NCBI GenBank assembly: GCA_024277555.1 | Contig: JAJRUY010000164.1 | Coordinates: 1 to 27,385 of the forward strand | Reading direction: 5' to 3' | Source: Gammaproteobacteria bacterium | GTDB taxonomy: Bacteria; Pseudomonadota; Gammaproteobacteria; Chromatiales; Chromatiaceae | Length of the DNA: 27,385 nucleotides | Shown here: positions 15,555 to 23,561 of the stretch, in pieces | How the letters are laid out: each line of letters opens with the position of its first letter | How positions within the stretch are numbered: position 1 is the first letter of the stretch | The notes under the pieces: model-generated | Told to the model about the DNA's origin: nothing | The model's database searches: none | What the model saw: only the letters and a program-made list of their open reading frames with translations | Program-made: the position numbers and the translations under genes

Positions 15555-16915
15555 CACAGTGAATGAAGCGCCAGCAACAACCCTCGCGCCTTGACCCGGG
15601 TCTCCTCCAACTCCCGCTGCGGCACCGAGTCCGCAACAATACCGGCACCCGCGCGAAAACTCAGTCGACCGTCCGCCATCACCAGGGTACGAATCAGGAT
15701 ATTCAAATCCATACTCCCATCCCGGTTCAGATAGCCCATAGAGCCGGTATAGGCACCCCGCCCCTCTCCTTCAAGCTCAGCAATGATCTCCATACAACGC
15801 ACCTTGGGGCAACCGGTAATAGTGCCGCCAGGAAAGACCGCCCGCATAACATCACCCGGCGTCACGCCCGGTCGCAGTCTGCCACGCACATTGGAAACGA
15901 TATGATGCACATGAGCAAAGCTCTCCAGCACCATCAGTTCATTTACCTCGACGGTGCCAGGTACGCAAACCCTGCCGAGATCATTCCGCTCCAGGTCAAT
16001 GAGCATGACATGCTCCGCCCGCTCTTTGGGATGGGAGATCAGCTCGCTGGAGTTGGCTCGATCTTGTGCCTGAAGCTCTGCGCGGGGCCGGGTTCCGGCA
16101 ATGGGACGGGTCTCCACCACTCCGTTGCGTACAGCGACCAGACGTTCCGGTGATGAGCTGACAATCGCCATATCATCAAAACATGCCAGGCCCGCAAAAG
16201 GTGCTGCATTGTTATGACGCAAACTGCGGTAGAGCTGCGCCGAATCCACCCCGTCATGACAGGTACCAACCCATAGCCGTGACAGGTTGGCCTGAAAGAT
16301 GTCGCCATCGACAACATACTGCTTAACTCTTTCCACCGCTCGCAGATAGCGTTCCGGAGTCTCTTCGGTTACAGCCAATTGATACTGTTGCTGGCAGGGA
16401 GTGGATTCCCACCCGGTGGCAGACTTCAGATCACTGGCAAGCAACTCAACAAGAGGTTCATGACCGGACTCCGCTACCAGCAAGGTTTGTCTGTTCTGAT
16501 GATCGCGGATGATTGCGGCAGGAATACGAGTGGCAAAGGCGGTGGGCAGCCGATCCGGTGTTGGTGGCAGATTGAGGTGAGATTCTACCTCTCCCGCCAG
16601 CTCATAGCCCAGAAAAACAAACCAGCCACCCGTAAAGGGTAACTGGGGGTTTTGCTGATTCCGAATCGACTCCTGTTCCCACCAATCATCCAGAGCAGAC
16701 AAAAAACCGGTGCCCTCCACCTGCCCCGCACGATCCAAAACCAAACGCTCGCCGGGGAAAGCAAATAGAATATCGTAACGGGCATGGGGGGTGCCGCTGG
16801 CAACACTCTCCAGCAGATAAGGGTAGCGCTCCGGATTGGCCTCATGCAGAGGCAGCAGATCCCCATACCAGTTTAGTGTTTGGACAATGATGGGAGAATG
16901 TGAGTCGTGTGCCAT
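15554..16915 (-). CDS. pabB: Aminodeoxychorismate synthase component I
   Basis: PabB converts chorismate, with ammonia from its glutaminase partner PabA, to 4-amino-4-deoxychorismate. The 453-aa product is full length and has the chorismate-binding blocks GDIFQANLSRL, SSSPERLV, ERAEHVMLIDLERNDLGRV, FPGGTITGCPKVRCMEII and GAGIVADSVP. The active-site motif reads PIAGTRPRA (Pro271 on), so Ala273 stands where E. coli PabB has the nucleophilic Lys274 (PIKGT) and where anthranilate synthase TrpE has Ala. Coupling to pabC argues for the folate role rather than tryptophan. No pabA is in the window. The gap to fabF upstream is 47 bp. Confidence 0.93.
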   Translation of the reverse strand: MAHDSHSPIIVQTLNWYGDLLPLHEANPERYPYLLESVASGTPHARYDILFAFPGERLVLDRAGQVEGTGFLSALDDWWEQESIRNQQNPQLPFTGGWFVFLGYELAGEVESHLNLPPTPDRLPTAFATRIPAAIIRDHQNRQTLLVAESGHEPLVELLASDLKSATGWESTPCQQQYQLAVTEETPERYLRAVERVKQYVVDGDIFQANLSRLWVGTCHDGVDSAQLYRSLRHNNAAPFAGLACFDDMAIVSSSPERLVAVRNGVVETRPIAGTRPRAELQAQDRANSSELISHPKERAEHVMLIDLERNDLGRVCVPGTVEVNELMVLESFAHVHHIVSNVRGRLRPGVTPGDVMRAVFPGGTITGCPKVRCMEIIAELEGEGRGAYTGSMGYLNRDGSMDLNILIRTLVMADGRLSFRAGAGIVADSVPQRELEETRVKARGLLLALHSL

Positions 16916-16962
16916 TTGAACTGCATTCCACGCAGACAGACAGGCGGTTTCAGCCGTCCGAT

Positions 16963-18201
16963 TCAGATCTTGCTGAAAATCAAAGTTCCGTTGGTGCCAC
17001 CAAAACCAAACGAATTGGAAATGGCGACAGCGATTTTCATCTCCTGCGCACTGTGTGGCACATAGTTCAGATCACACTCCGGGTCGGGATTGTCCAGATT
17101 AATGGTTGGTGGCGCAACTTGATCACGAATGGACAAAATGGTGAATATCGCCTCGACACCCCCCGCCGCACCCAGCAGATGACCAGTCATGGATTTTGTC
17201 GAACTCATCACCAGCTTGCGGGCATGTTCACCAAAAGCCGACTTGGCTGCCAGAGTCTCAGCAATGTCGCCAGCAGGGGTTGAAGTGCCATGAGCATTGA
17301 TATAATCGACCTGCTCCGGATTGATACCAGCATTGCGCATCGCGCTCTGCATGCAACGCTTCGCCCCTTCGCCACCTTCGGAGGGTGCCGTCATGTGATA
17401 CGCATCACCGCTCATCCCGTAACCGGCCACCTCGGCATAGATACGGGCGCCCCGCTTCCGCGCATACTCATACTCCTCCAGCACCACCACGCCAGCGCCA
17501 TCACTGAGTACGAAACCATCCCGCTCCTGATCCCAGGGTCGGCTGGCGGCAGCCGGATCTTCATTCCGGGTAGAGAGCGCGCGGGCAGCACCAAAACCAC
17601 CCAGACCACAGGGAGAGGTTGCCATCTCGGCCCCCCCGGCAAGCATAACATCGGCATCACCATATTCGATGATACGTGCAGCATCACCAACGGAATGGGT
17701 TCCGGTTGCGCAAGCAGTTACCAGGGCGATATTCGGCCCTTTGAGTCCGTAGGTTATGGATACATGACCGGAAATCATGTTTATGATGTTAGCCGGGACA
17801 AAAAAAGGTGATATCTTGCGTGGACCACCTTTCATATAGGCTGCATGCCCCTTTTCGATTCCCGGTAGACCGCCGATACCGGAGCCAATGGCTACGCCGA
17901 TACGCTCGGCATTCTCCCCGCTGACTTCGAGTCCGGCATCCTTGATGGCCTCTTCAGCTGCAGCAATACCGTAGTGGATAAAAGCATCCATTTTGCGGGC
18001 CTCTTTGGCCAGCATGTATTGAGTGACATCAAAACTTTTTACCGATCCCCCAAAACGGGTGGAAAACACGCTGGTATCAAAGTGGGTAATGGTCTTGATA
18101 CCGCTGTTACCCGCCAGTATGTTTTCCCAGGATGCGGCCACATCCAGCCCGACAGGGGAGACCATGCCAAGCCCGGTAACCACTACACGCCGTTTAGACA
18201 A
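16963..18201 (-). CDS. fabF: Beta-ketoacyl-ACP synthase II
   Basis: FabF condenses malonyl-ACP with acyl-ACP in fatty-acid elongation. From a TTG at 18201 the product is 412 aa, beginning (M)SKRRVVVTGLGMVSPVG like other FabF proteins. AGGAGG lies eight bases before this TTG, which decides the start although the frame is open to 18252. The Cys-His-His triad and lysine are visible: Cys164 (VTACATGTH), His304 (NAHGTSTPAGD), Lys336 and His341 (TKSMTGHLLGAAGG). It lies behind acpP, separated by a terminator-like hairpin at 18251-18286 that could lower its expression relative to acpP. Confidence 0.97.
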   Translation of the reverse strand: MSKRRVVVTGLGMVSPVGLDVAASWENILAGNSGIKTITHFDTSVFSTRFGGSVKSFDVTQYMLAKEARKMDAFIHYGIAAAEEAIKDAGLEVSGENAERIGVAIGSGIGGLPGIEKGHAAYMKGGPRKISPFFVPANIINMISGHVSITYGLKGPNIALVTACATGTHSVGDAARIIEYGDADVMLAGGAEMATSPCGLGGFGAARALSTRNEDPAAASRPWDQERDGFVLSDGAGVVVLEEYEYARKRGARIYAEVAGYGMSGDAYHMTAPSEGGEGAKRCMQSAMRNAGINPEQVDYINAHGTSTPAGDIAETLAAKSAFGEHARKLVMSSTKSMTGHLLGAAGGVEAIFTILSIRDQVAPPTINLDNPDPECDLNYVPHSAQEMKIAVAISNSFGFGGTNGTLIFSKI

Positions 18202-18250
18202 ATCCGGAACCTCCTGACGCAAATCCAATATTATCGCTGCACCGCAACGC

Positions 18251-18286
18251 AAAAGGCCGCGATTACCACTAACTGGTAATGCGGCC
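18251..18286 (-). terminator. Terminator-like hairpin between acpP and fabF
   Basis: On the minus strand the sequence reads GGCCGCATTACCA-gttag-TGGTAATCGCGGCC followed by TTTT. This is a stem of about 13 bp with one bulge and a 5-base loop at 18255-18286, then a short U-tract at 18251-18254. It lies after the acpP stop and before fabF. It could act as a partial (read-through) terminator, which would fit the need for far more ACP than FabF. The U-tract is short, so leakiness is expected. Confidence 0.6.
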
Positions 18287-18303
18287 CGGCAAACCCGAGA
18301 TAA

Positions 18304-18540
18304 TCAGGCTTGATGCGCTTTAACGTAATCAACGGCCTGTTGGACTGTGGTGATATTCTCGGCCTCCTCGTCTGGAATTTCGGTATCGAACTCCTCTTCC
18401 AGCGCCATCACCAGCTCTACTGTATCGAGTGAGTCTGCGCCCAGGTCGTCCACAAAAGAGGCATTTTCTGTTACTTCCTCTTCCTTGACCCCAAGTTGTT
18501 CTGCGACGATCTTTTTGACGCGATCTTCGATAGTACTCAT
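18304..18540 (-). CDS. acpP: Acyl carrier protein
   Basis: AcpP carries growing acyl chains on a 4'-phosphopantetheine arm. The 78-aa acidic protein is full length, and Ser37 in the DSL motif (GADSLDTVELVMALEEEF) is the attachment site. AGAGGA precedes ATG 18540 by nine bases. It sits between fabG (128 bp upstream) and fabF in the usual order. The longer gap upstream leaves room for its own promoter, but I could not identify convincing -35/-10 boxes. Confidence 0.98.
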   Translation of the reverse strand: MSTIEDRVKKIVAEQLGVKEEEVTENASFVDDLGADSLDTVELVMALEEEFDTEIPDEEAENITTVQQAVDYVKAHQA

Positions 18541-18668
18541 GCGAATTTATCCTCTTGATATGTTTTCAGGCAGCTTAGTTTTCGCTGCGCCGGGTATTGT
18601 ATTGCAAACTTTTACCAGTTACCAGCAAGACAAGTCAGTGTCCATGACATATATCCAACACAAGCCGG

Positions 18669-19412
18669 TCAAGCCATATACATGCCACCATTGATGTGCA
18701 ATGTCTCACCGGTGATATAGCCAGCTCCCGGTGATGCCAGAAAAAAGACTGCAGCAGCAATCTCCTCCACCTGGCCCAGCCTGTTCAGCGGGATCTGCTT
18801 CAGCAATGCCTGTTTGTGTTCATCCGGCAGATCGCGGGTCATATCCGTGTCAATGAAGCCAGGTGCAACCGTATTCACCGTGATACCACGGCCACCGGTC
18901 TCTCTAGCCAGCGCCCTGGTGAATCCCATTACGCCGGCCTTTGCCGCTGCATAGTTGGTCTGTCCGGCATTACCCATGCTGCCAACCACCGAAGCAATAT
19001 TGATGATACGCCCTTTGCGCGCCCGGCTCATGCTGCGCAGACAGGCGCGAGAGAGACGAAAAACAGAGCTGAGATTGGTGTCGATAATATCTTGCCACTC
19101 ATCATCTTTCATTCGCATCAATAGATTGTCCCGGGTAATGCCGGCATTATTGACCAGCACTGACGGCATATCGAATGCCTGTTTCATTTCAGACAACACC
19201 GCATCGATCGACTCCTGGTCGGTCACGTTCATCACCAACCCACAACCTTTGATGCCGTTGGCCGCCAGGTTCTCGCTAATCCGGGCGGCACCAGCATCGC
19301 TGGTGGCGGTTCCGACAACCGTTGCTCCAGCTTTTCCCAGCACTTCGGCAATCGCCTTGCCAATTCCCCGTGTGGCGCCTGTTACCAGCGCTATCTCATT
19401 TTTCAATGGCAT
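18669..19412 (-). CDS. fabG: 3-oxoacyl-ACP reductase
   Basis: FabG reduces 3-ketoacyl-ACP with NADPH. From ATG 19412 the product is 247 aa. This short-chain dehydrogenase has GATRGIG at 12-18, NNAG at 88-91, and the catalytic Ser141, Tyr154 and Lys158 (NYAAAKAG). The C-terminus GYITGETLHINGGMYMA is typical of FabG. The start overlaps the end of fabD by 17 bp, with GAGGAT upstream inside fabD. ATGs at 19433 and 19430 are in frame but would add residues with no family match. Confidence 0.97.
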   Translation of the reverse strand: MPLKNEIALVTGATRGIGKAIAEVLGKAGATVVGTATSDAGAARISENLAANGIKGCGLVMNVTDQESIDAVLSEMKQAFDMPSVLVNNAGITRDNLLMRMKDDEWQDIIDTNLSSVFRLSRACLRSMSRARKGRIINIASVVGSMGNAGQTNYAAAKAGVMGFTRALARETGGRGITVNTVAPGFIDTDMTRDLPDEHKQALLKQIPLNRLGQVEEIAAAVFFLASPGAGYITGETLHINGGMYMA

Positions 19413-20322
19413 TTTGCAGACTATCCTCATCAAAAACAGGAAAAACGGTCATATCCCGGGCAATGCGCCTGTTCAAACCGGCCAGGACTTTCCCCGGCCC
19501 GCACTCTACAACGGTATCAAAACCCTGTGCGGAAATAATTTCTATGGTTTCCACCCAGCGAACAGGACAGTATAGCTGGCGCACCAGAGCATCCCGGATT
19601 GCCTCCGGGTTTGTTTCAACCCTGACGTCAACATTGTTTACTACCGGGATCACCGGAGCAGAAACAGTAATCGTGGATAACCGTTGTTCCAGCCGCCTGG
19701 CGGCTTCCCGCATCAGCGCACAATGTGAAGGTACGCTGACGGGCAGCAAAATCGCACGCCCGGCTCCCCCTGCCTTCACCAGTTCAACCGCACGCTGCAC
19801 TGCAGCAGCCGTTCCGGCGATAACCACCTGGCCCGGTGAGTTGAAATTCACTGCAGCCACCTCCTCACCCTGCGCCGACTGCCCGCAAATGGCAATGACC
19901 CGGGAGTCATCCAGCCCCAGGATTGCCGCCATGGCACCTTCACCCGGCGCAACAGCATCCTGCATATAGCGACCCCGGTCCGCCACCAGACCAATGGCTT
20001 CGGAATAGGTAAGGGCACCGGCACAGACCAGCGCCGTGTATTCGCCCAGACTGTGTCCAGCCATGATTGCCGGGGATTCACCCCCTTTCTGCTGCCAGAC
20101 CCGCCACACGGCTACGCCTGCGGCAAGCATTGCCGGTTGTGTGCTGCAGGTGGTATTGAGCTCCGCTTCCGGCCCATGCTGGGCTAGTTGCCACAAATCA
20201 AAACCCAGTACTTCTGAAGCCTCGGCGAAAGTTTCCACTACCAGCGAGTGGCGCCGGCCCAGTTCAGCAAGCATCCCCACAGATTGGGAACCTTGACCGG
20301 GAAAGAGAAAAGCTATTGACAT
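19396..20322 (-). CDS. fabD: Malonyl-CoA:ACP transacylase
   Basis: FabD loads malonyl groups onto ACP. From ATG 20322 the product is 308 aa, beginning MSIAFLFPGQGSQSVGML. The nucleophile is Ser91 in GHSLGEYTAL, with His200 in SVPSHCALM as its partner. AAGGGA precedes the start; an in-frame ATG at 20355 is less likely. It is separated from fabH by about 190 bp containing a palindromic repeat, which is unusual for this normally compact pair. It overlaps fabG downstream. Confidence 0.97.
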   Translation of the reverse strand: MSIAFLFPGQGSQSVGMLAELGRRHSLVVETFAEASEVLGFDLWQLAQHGPEAELNTTCSTQPAMLAAGVAVWRVWQQKGGESPAIMAGHSLGEYTALVCAGALTYSEAIGLVADRGRYMQDAVAPGEGAMAAILGLDDSRVIAICGQSAQGEEVAAVNFNSPGQVVIAGTAAAVQRAVELVKAGGAGRAILLPVSVPSHCALMREAARRLEQRLSTITVSAPVIPVVNNVDVRVETNPEAIRDALVRQLYCPVRWVETIEIISAQGFDTVVECGPGKVLAGLNRRIARDMTVFPVFDEDSLQNAIEK

Positions 20323-20381
20323 CAGTTTGTTCCCTTTGCTACATATATCATACACTACTCAGAAAATTGTGAATTATTGCA

Positions 20382-20506
20382 GTAACTGCTTGAATTGCCC
20401 CCGAGATTCGCCGGTTCAAGGCGAAAAACGTGGGTTTATACGGGTAAATGACCATTTTTTAACGCAGAAATAGCGCGCGGATTTTAGGGGCAAGCTGAGT
20501 AGTTAC
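20382..20506. repeat. Palindromic repeat (MITE-like), copy 2, between fabH and fabD
   Basis: This copy is about 125 bp with ends GTAACT...AGTTAC and imperfect arms ending in GCCCC/GGGGC. Its core GTTCAAGGCGAAAAACGTG, ACGGGTAAATGACC and ATTTTTTAACGCAGAAAT matches the reverse complement of the copy at 10677-10797 almost base for base, while the arms are more diverged. It lies 6 bp after the fabH stop, in the middle of the lipid operon. It has no open frame. Its hairpin could affect read-through from fabH into fabD. Confidence 0.85.
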
Positions 20507-20512
20507 CATACA

Positions 20513-21481
20513 TTAGTAGATCAGAAGAGCCGAGCCCCAGGTGAAACCACCGCCAAAGGCTTCCAGCATTACCGTATCCCCCCGTTTTATCCGGCCATCG
20601 CGCACCGCTTCATCAAAGGCGAGCGGGATGGATGCGGCAGAGGTATTACCATGTTTATTAACCGTAACCACCACATGTTCCATGGGCATTTTCAGCTTTT
20701 TTGCAGTAGCGGTGATAATCCGGATATTGGCCTGATGGGGAACCAGCCAGTCAATGTCACTTTTTCCCATACCATTTGCGGCCAGTGTTTCATCAACGAT
20801 ACGCCCCAGCGTGTTGACCGCCATCTTGAACACCTCATTGCCACGCATTTTAATATGGCCACGGCCATTATCCAGATCAGCGCATCCCTGAGAGATCCCT
20901 GTCGGGACAGTAAGCAAATCCTTGTAAAATCCGTCAGCATGCAGATGCGTGGACAGAATACCCGGCTTGTTACTACTCTCCAGAACCATCGCCCCGGCGC
21001 CATCACCGAACAGCACGCAGGTAGCACGATCACTCCAGTCAGTAATACGTGATAGCGTTTCCGCTCCGACGACGAGTGCATAACGGGTTTCACCACTACA
21101 TAAAAATTTGTCCGCCACACCCAGCGCATAGACAAAACCGGTACAGACCGCCTGAATGTCAAAGGCAGGGCAGCCATGGATATTGAGACGCTCCTGTAGC
21201 AGGCAGGCAGTGCTGGGGAAGATTCGATCAGGAGTAGTGGTCGCCACGATAATCAAATCGATTTGGTCTTTGTCGATACCCGCCGCAGCAATCGCCTTTC
21301 TGGCGGCATGCTCAGCCAGGTCGCAGGTGGTTTCCCCATCCGCCGCAATGCGGCGCTCCTTGATTCCGGTGCGGTCGGTAATCCACTCATCCGTGGTATC
21401 GACCATATTCTCCAAATCACGATTGGTAAGGATTTTTTCCGGCAGATAGCTTCCGGTACCGACGATATATGAATAATTCAA
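20513..21481 (-). CDS. fabH: Beta-ketoacyl-ACP synthase III
   Basis: FabH starts fatty-acid synthesis by condensing acetyl-CoA with malonyl-ACP. The 322-aa product has the triad Cys113 (DIQAVCTGF), His248 (VPHQANIRI) and Asn278 (NKHGNTSAAS), with the C-terminal EAFGGGFTWGSAL block. The start is a TTG at 21481, preceded by AGGGA eight bases upstream. No ATG lies near, and homology begins right there (YIVGTGSYLPE). It follows plsX by 5 bp. The palindromic repeat begins 6 bp beyond its stop. Confidence 0.97.
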   Translation of the reverse strand: MNYSYIVGTGSYLPEKILTNRDLENMVDTTDEWITDRTGIKERRIAADGETTCDLAEHAARKAIAAAGIDKDQIDLIIVATTTPDRIFPSTACLLQERLNIHGCPAFDIQAVCTGFVYALGVADKFLCSGETRYALVVGAETLSRITDWSDRATCVLFGDGAGAMVLESSNKPGILSTHLHADGFYKDLLTVPTGISQGCADLDNGRGHIKMRGNEVFKMAVNTLGRIVDETLAANGMGKSDIDWLVPHQANIRIITATAKKLKMPMEHVVVTVNKHGNTSAASIPLAFDEAVRDGRIKRGDTVMLEAFGGGFTWGSALLIY

Positions 21482-21486
21482 TTTGG

Positions 21487-22524
21487 TTATCCCTGTTCCC
21501 CTGCATGCGGCTCAACCAACAGGGTTTCCAGGCGGGCGGCTATTTTCTCCGGCACCCCTTTCTCCACCTCCAGCACCGCTTCACGAATCGCATTGGTAAA
21601 CGAAAAACAATCCGCACTGCCGTGACTCTTGATTACAATATTCCGCAACCCCACCAGACTGGCGCCATTATAAGTCCGATGATCAATCCTGGCACGCAGC
21701 CTCTTCATCACCGGCATGGCAATCAAGGCCGACAATTTGGTAAAGGGATTGCGCTGAAACTCCTGACGCATAAAATAGGCAATTAGTTTGCCCACGCCTT
21801 CGGTGGTTTTTAGCATGACGTTGCCGACAAAACCATCGCAAACCACCACGTCAGCACTGCCTTTGAAAATATCATCTCCCTCGACGAAACCGATGTAGTT
21901 CAGGCCGCTGCCAGCAAGCAAACGCCCCGCTTCCTTGACCGCCTCGTTACCCTTGATCTCTTCTTCACCAATGTTGAGCAAACCAACCGTTGGTGCTGAA
22001 ACACCATCCACAGCACTGGTCAACTCGGAACCCATCACCGCAAACTGAAACAGATGCTCAGAACTCAGGTCGACGTTGGCCCCCAGATCAAGCACATGTA
22101 CATGCCCTTTCAGGGTGGGCAAGGCGGTACAGATAGCGGGCCGGTCAACTCCAGGCAGCGTTTTCAGAACGAAACGCGCGGTGGCCATCAAGGCACCGGT
22201 ATTTCCCGCGCTGACGCAGGCCTGCGCCTCCCCCTCTTTCACCAGATTGATCGCGATGCGCATCGATGAATCTTTTTTATTGCGGAGAGCGTGCGAAGCA
22301 AGATCGCTCATTTCAACCTGCTGTGAGGCATGGGTTATCTGCAAGCGCCCACCAAGGCTTGCTTTATATTGACCAATCACTTCGGTCAATATCTGTTCAT
22401 CACCAACCAGATTGATTGAGAGATGCCCGATCTCCTTGAGAAGCTCCAGGGCTGCCGGGACGGTTACAGCCGGACCAAAATCCCCACCCATCGCATCTAT
22501 GGCAACTGTGCAGCTCTGTCCCAT
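21487..22524 (-). CDS. plsX: Phosphate acyltransferase PlsX
   Basis: PlsX makes acyl-phosphate from acyl-ACP for phosphatidic acid synthesis. The 345-aa product has the N-terminal VAIDAMGGDFGP motif, ACVSAGNTGALMATARFVLKTL, DLGANVD and YIGFVEGDDIF. ATG 22524 is chosen over a TTG one codon upstream, and no strong ribosome site is seen. It is separated from rpmF by about 130 bp holding two hairpins, and lies 5 bp before fabH. Confidence 0.96.
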   Translation of the reverse strand: MGQSCTVAIDAMGGDFGPAVTVPAALELLKEIGHLSINLVGDEQILTEVIGQYKASLGGRLQITHASQQVEMSDLASHALRNKKDSSMRIAINLVKEGEAQACVSAGNTGALMATARFVLKTLPGVDRPAICTALPTLKGHVHVLDLGANVDLSSEHLFQFAVMGSELTSAVDGVSAPTVGLLNIGEEEIKGNEAVKEAGRLLAGSGLNYIGFVEGDDIFKGSADVVVCDGFVGNVMLKTTEGVGKLIAYFMRQEFQRNPFTKLSALIAMPVMKRLRARIDHRTYNGASLVGLRNIVIKSHGSADCFSFTNAIREAVLEVEKGVPEKIAARLETLLVEPHAGEQG

Positions 22525-22570
22525 CAAATTCGTGATTGCCCGTCGTTACTTACAATAAACTGCCGCTTGA

Positions 22571-22604
22571 AACAGATACGCCCCGTGACAGGGGCGTATC
22601 TGTT
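22571..22604 (-). promoter_or_regulatory. Strong hairpin in the rpmF-plsX gap
   Basis: AACAGATACGCCCC and GGGGCGTATCTGTT form a perfect 14-bp stem around a 6-base loop (GTGACA). It lies between the rpmF stop and the plsX start and is preceded, in the transcribed direction, by the smaller hairpin at 22616-22639. No T-tract follows on the minus strand, so a classical terminator is unlikely. An mRNA-stabilising, processing or attenuating structure fits better. Confidence 0.6.
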
Positions 22605-22615
22605 CTCCTCCAATA

Positions 22616-22639
22616 CTCCGGAATAACCACTTTCCGGAG
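22616..22639 (-). promoter_or_regulatory. Second hairpin just downstream of rpmF
   Basis: CTCCGGAA and TTCCGGAG form a perfect 8-bp stem with an 8-base loop, starting 17 bp after the rpmF stop. It stands in tandem with the stronger hairpin at 22571-22604, with the sequence GGAGGAG between them on the minus strand. Confidence 0.5.
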
Positions 22640-22656
22640 CACCCTAAAGAGTTCAA

Positions 22657-22836
22657 TCATTCGTTACTGGCACCAATGACTTTACGTCCTCGATAGTAAC
22701 CATCAGCAGTAACGTGATGGCGCAAGTGAGTCTCACCACTGACTGAGTCGGTGGAAAGCGCCGGATTCGTCAACGCATCGTGCGCGCGGCGCATACCGCG
22801 CCTGGAAGGGGATTTTTTACTTTTCTGTACAGCCAT
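22657..22836 (-). CDS. rpmF: 50S ribosomal protein L32
   Basis: The 59-aa basic protein begins MAVQKSKKSPSRRGMRRAHD and contains HHVTADGYYRGRKV, diagnostic of bacterial L32. It lacks the zinc-binding CxxC pairs found in some L32 proteins, so it is the cysteine-free form. GAGGAG lies nine bases before ATG 22836. It follows yceD by 19 bp, the conserved yceD-rpmF pair, and is followed by tandem hairpins before plsX. Confidence 0.97.
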   Translation of the reverse strand: MAVQKSKKSPSRRGMRRAHDALTNPALSTDSVSGETHLRHHVTADGYYRGRKVIGASNE

Positions 22837-22855
22837 GACCTGTTACTCCTCTAGT

Positions 22856-23371
22856 TCAATGTTTATTTCGCGTCAAAGCAGCCAACACAGAAAAAGGGGT
22901 TGTTCTGTCGCTTTCCGCTTGTTCATTCACTACCGCAGAATCAATCTGAACCAGGCACTCTGTCGGGGAATGCAGTGCCGCCATGGGTAACGCTAACAGC
23001 AATTCATCCTCAATGACAGCGAGCAAATCCACCTCCACCTGCTCAATCCACAGCGGTTCGAACTCCTCCGGCAACCGGGATTCTTCTTCCTTGTTACGTA
23101 CGAACCCAAATAAAAACCGGGTATCAACAGGCAGATCCATCGGATTCATGCAACGTTGGCACACCACGGTAAATTCACCGGCCAGGCTGCCACGCAGGTA
23201 GTACACCCCCTGCTCCTCTCCGAACTGTAGAGACACATCAACCCATCCTTCCGTCTGGCGAACAGAAGAACCCAAGCGCTTAAAAACGGACTCTTTTATC
23301 CGCCCAGCATGAGATTCTCCCGCCATAGCCAAACGATAAAGATCCACAGTTTGCGGCAAGCCGGACAACAT
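22856..23371 (-). CDS. yceD: YceD family (DUF177) 23S rRNA accumulation protein
   Basis: YceD (DUF177) is needed for normal 23S rRNA levels in some bacteria and is nearly always next to rpmF. The 171-aa product has the conserved CQRCMNPMDLPV segment (Cys71, Cys74), the acidic IEDELLLALPM region and the late HSPTEC cysteine. It is the first gene of the minus-strand block, and about 190 bp separate it from the divergent cytochrome gene. In many relatives maf is the divergent neighbour; here it is not. Confidence 0.92.
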   Translation of the reverse strand: MLSGLPQTVDLYRLAMAGESHAGRIKESVFKRLGSSVRQTEGWVDVSLQFGEEQGVYYLRGSLAGEFTVVCQRCMNPMDLPVDTRFLFGFVRNKEEESRLPEEFEPLWIEQVEVDLLAVIEDELLLALPMAALHSPTECLVQIDSAVVNEQAESDRTTPFSVLAALTRNKH

Positions 23372-23561
23372 AAGCCGAACATTGTAGAATCAAACGGATT
23401 GGCTGTAAAGGAAACAGGTGGCCACGGAAGGAGTCCCTATAGTAAAATCGTCACACGTTATAACCTCAATGGTAGAGGAACCTTTGCCCTGGCCTCTTGT
23501 CTCTGATGAACAGGACAAGGCTGGTATTCTTGCCGCTCAAGTATCATTTACGGACAGACGT

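Noticed and set aside
15563..16153. Plus-strand 196-codon frame opposite pabB
   Set aside because: Antisense shadow of the chorismate-binding region with no domain.
18955..19969. Plus-strand frames (206 and 215 codons) opposite fabG and fabD
   Set aside because: Antisense to two certain genes; no recognisable motif.
23418..23561. N-terminal extension of the cytochrome fusion from a GTG
   Set aside because: It would bury the signal peptide 48 residues into the protein.
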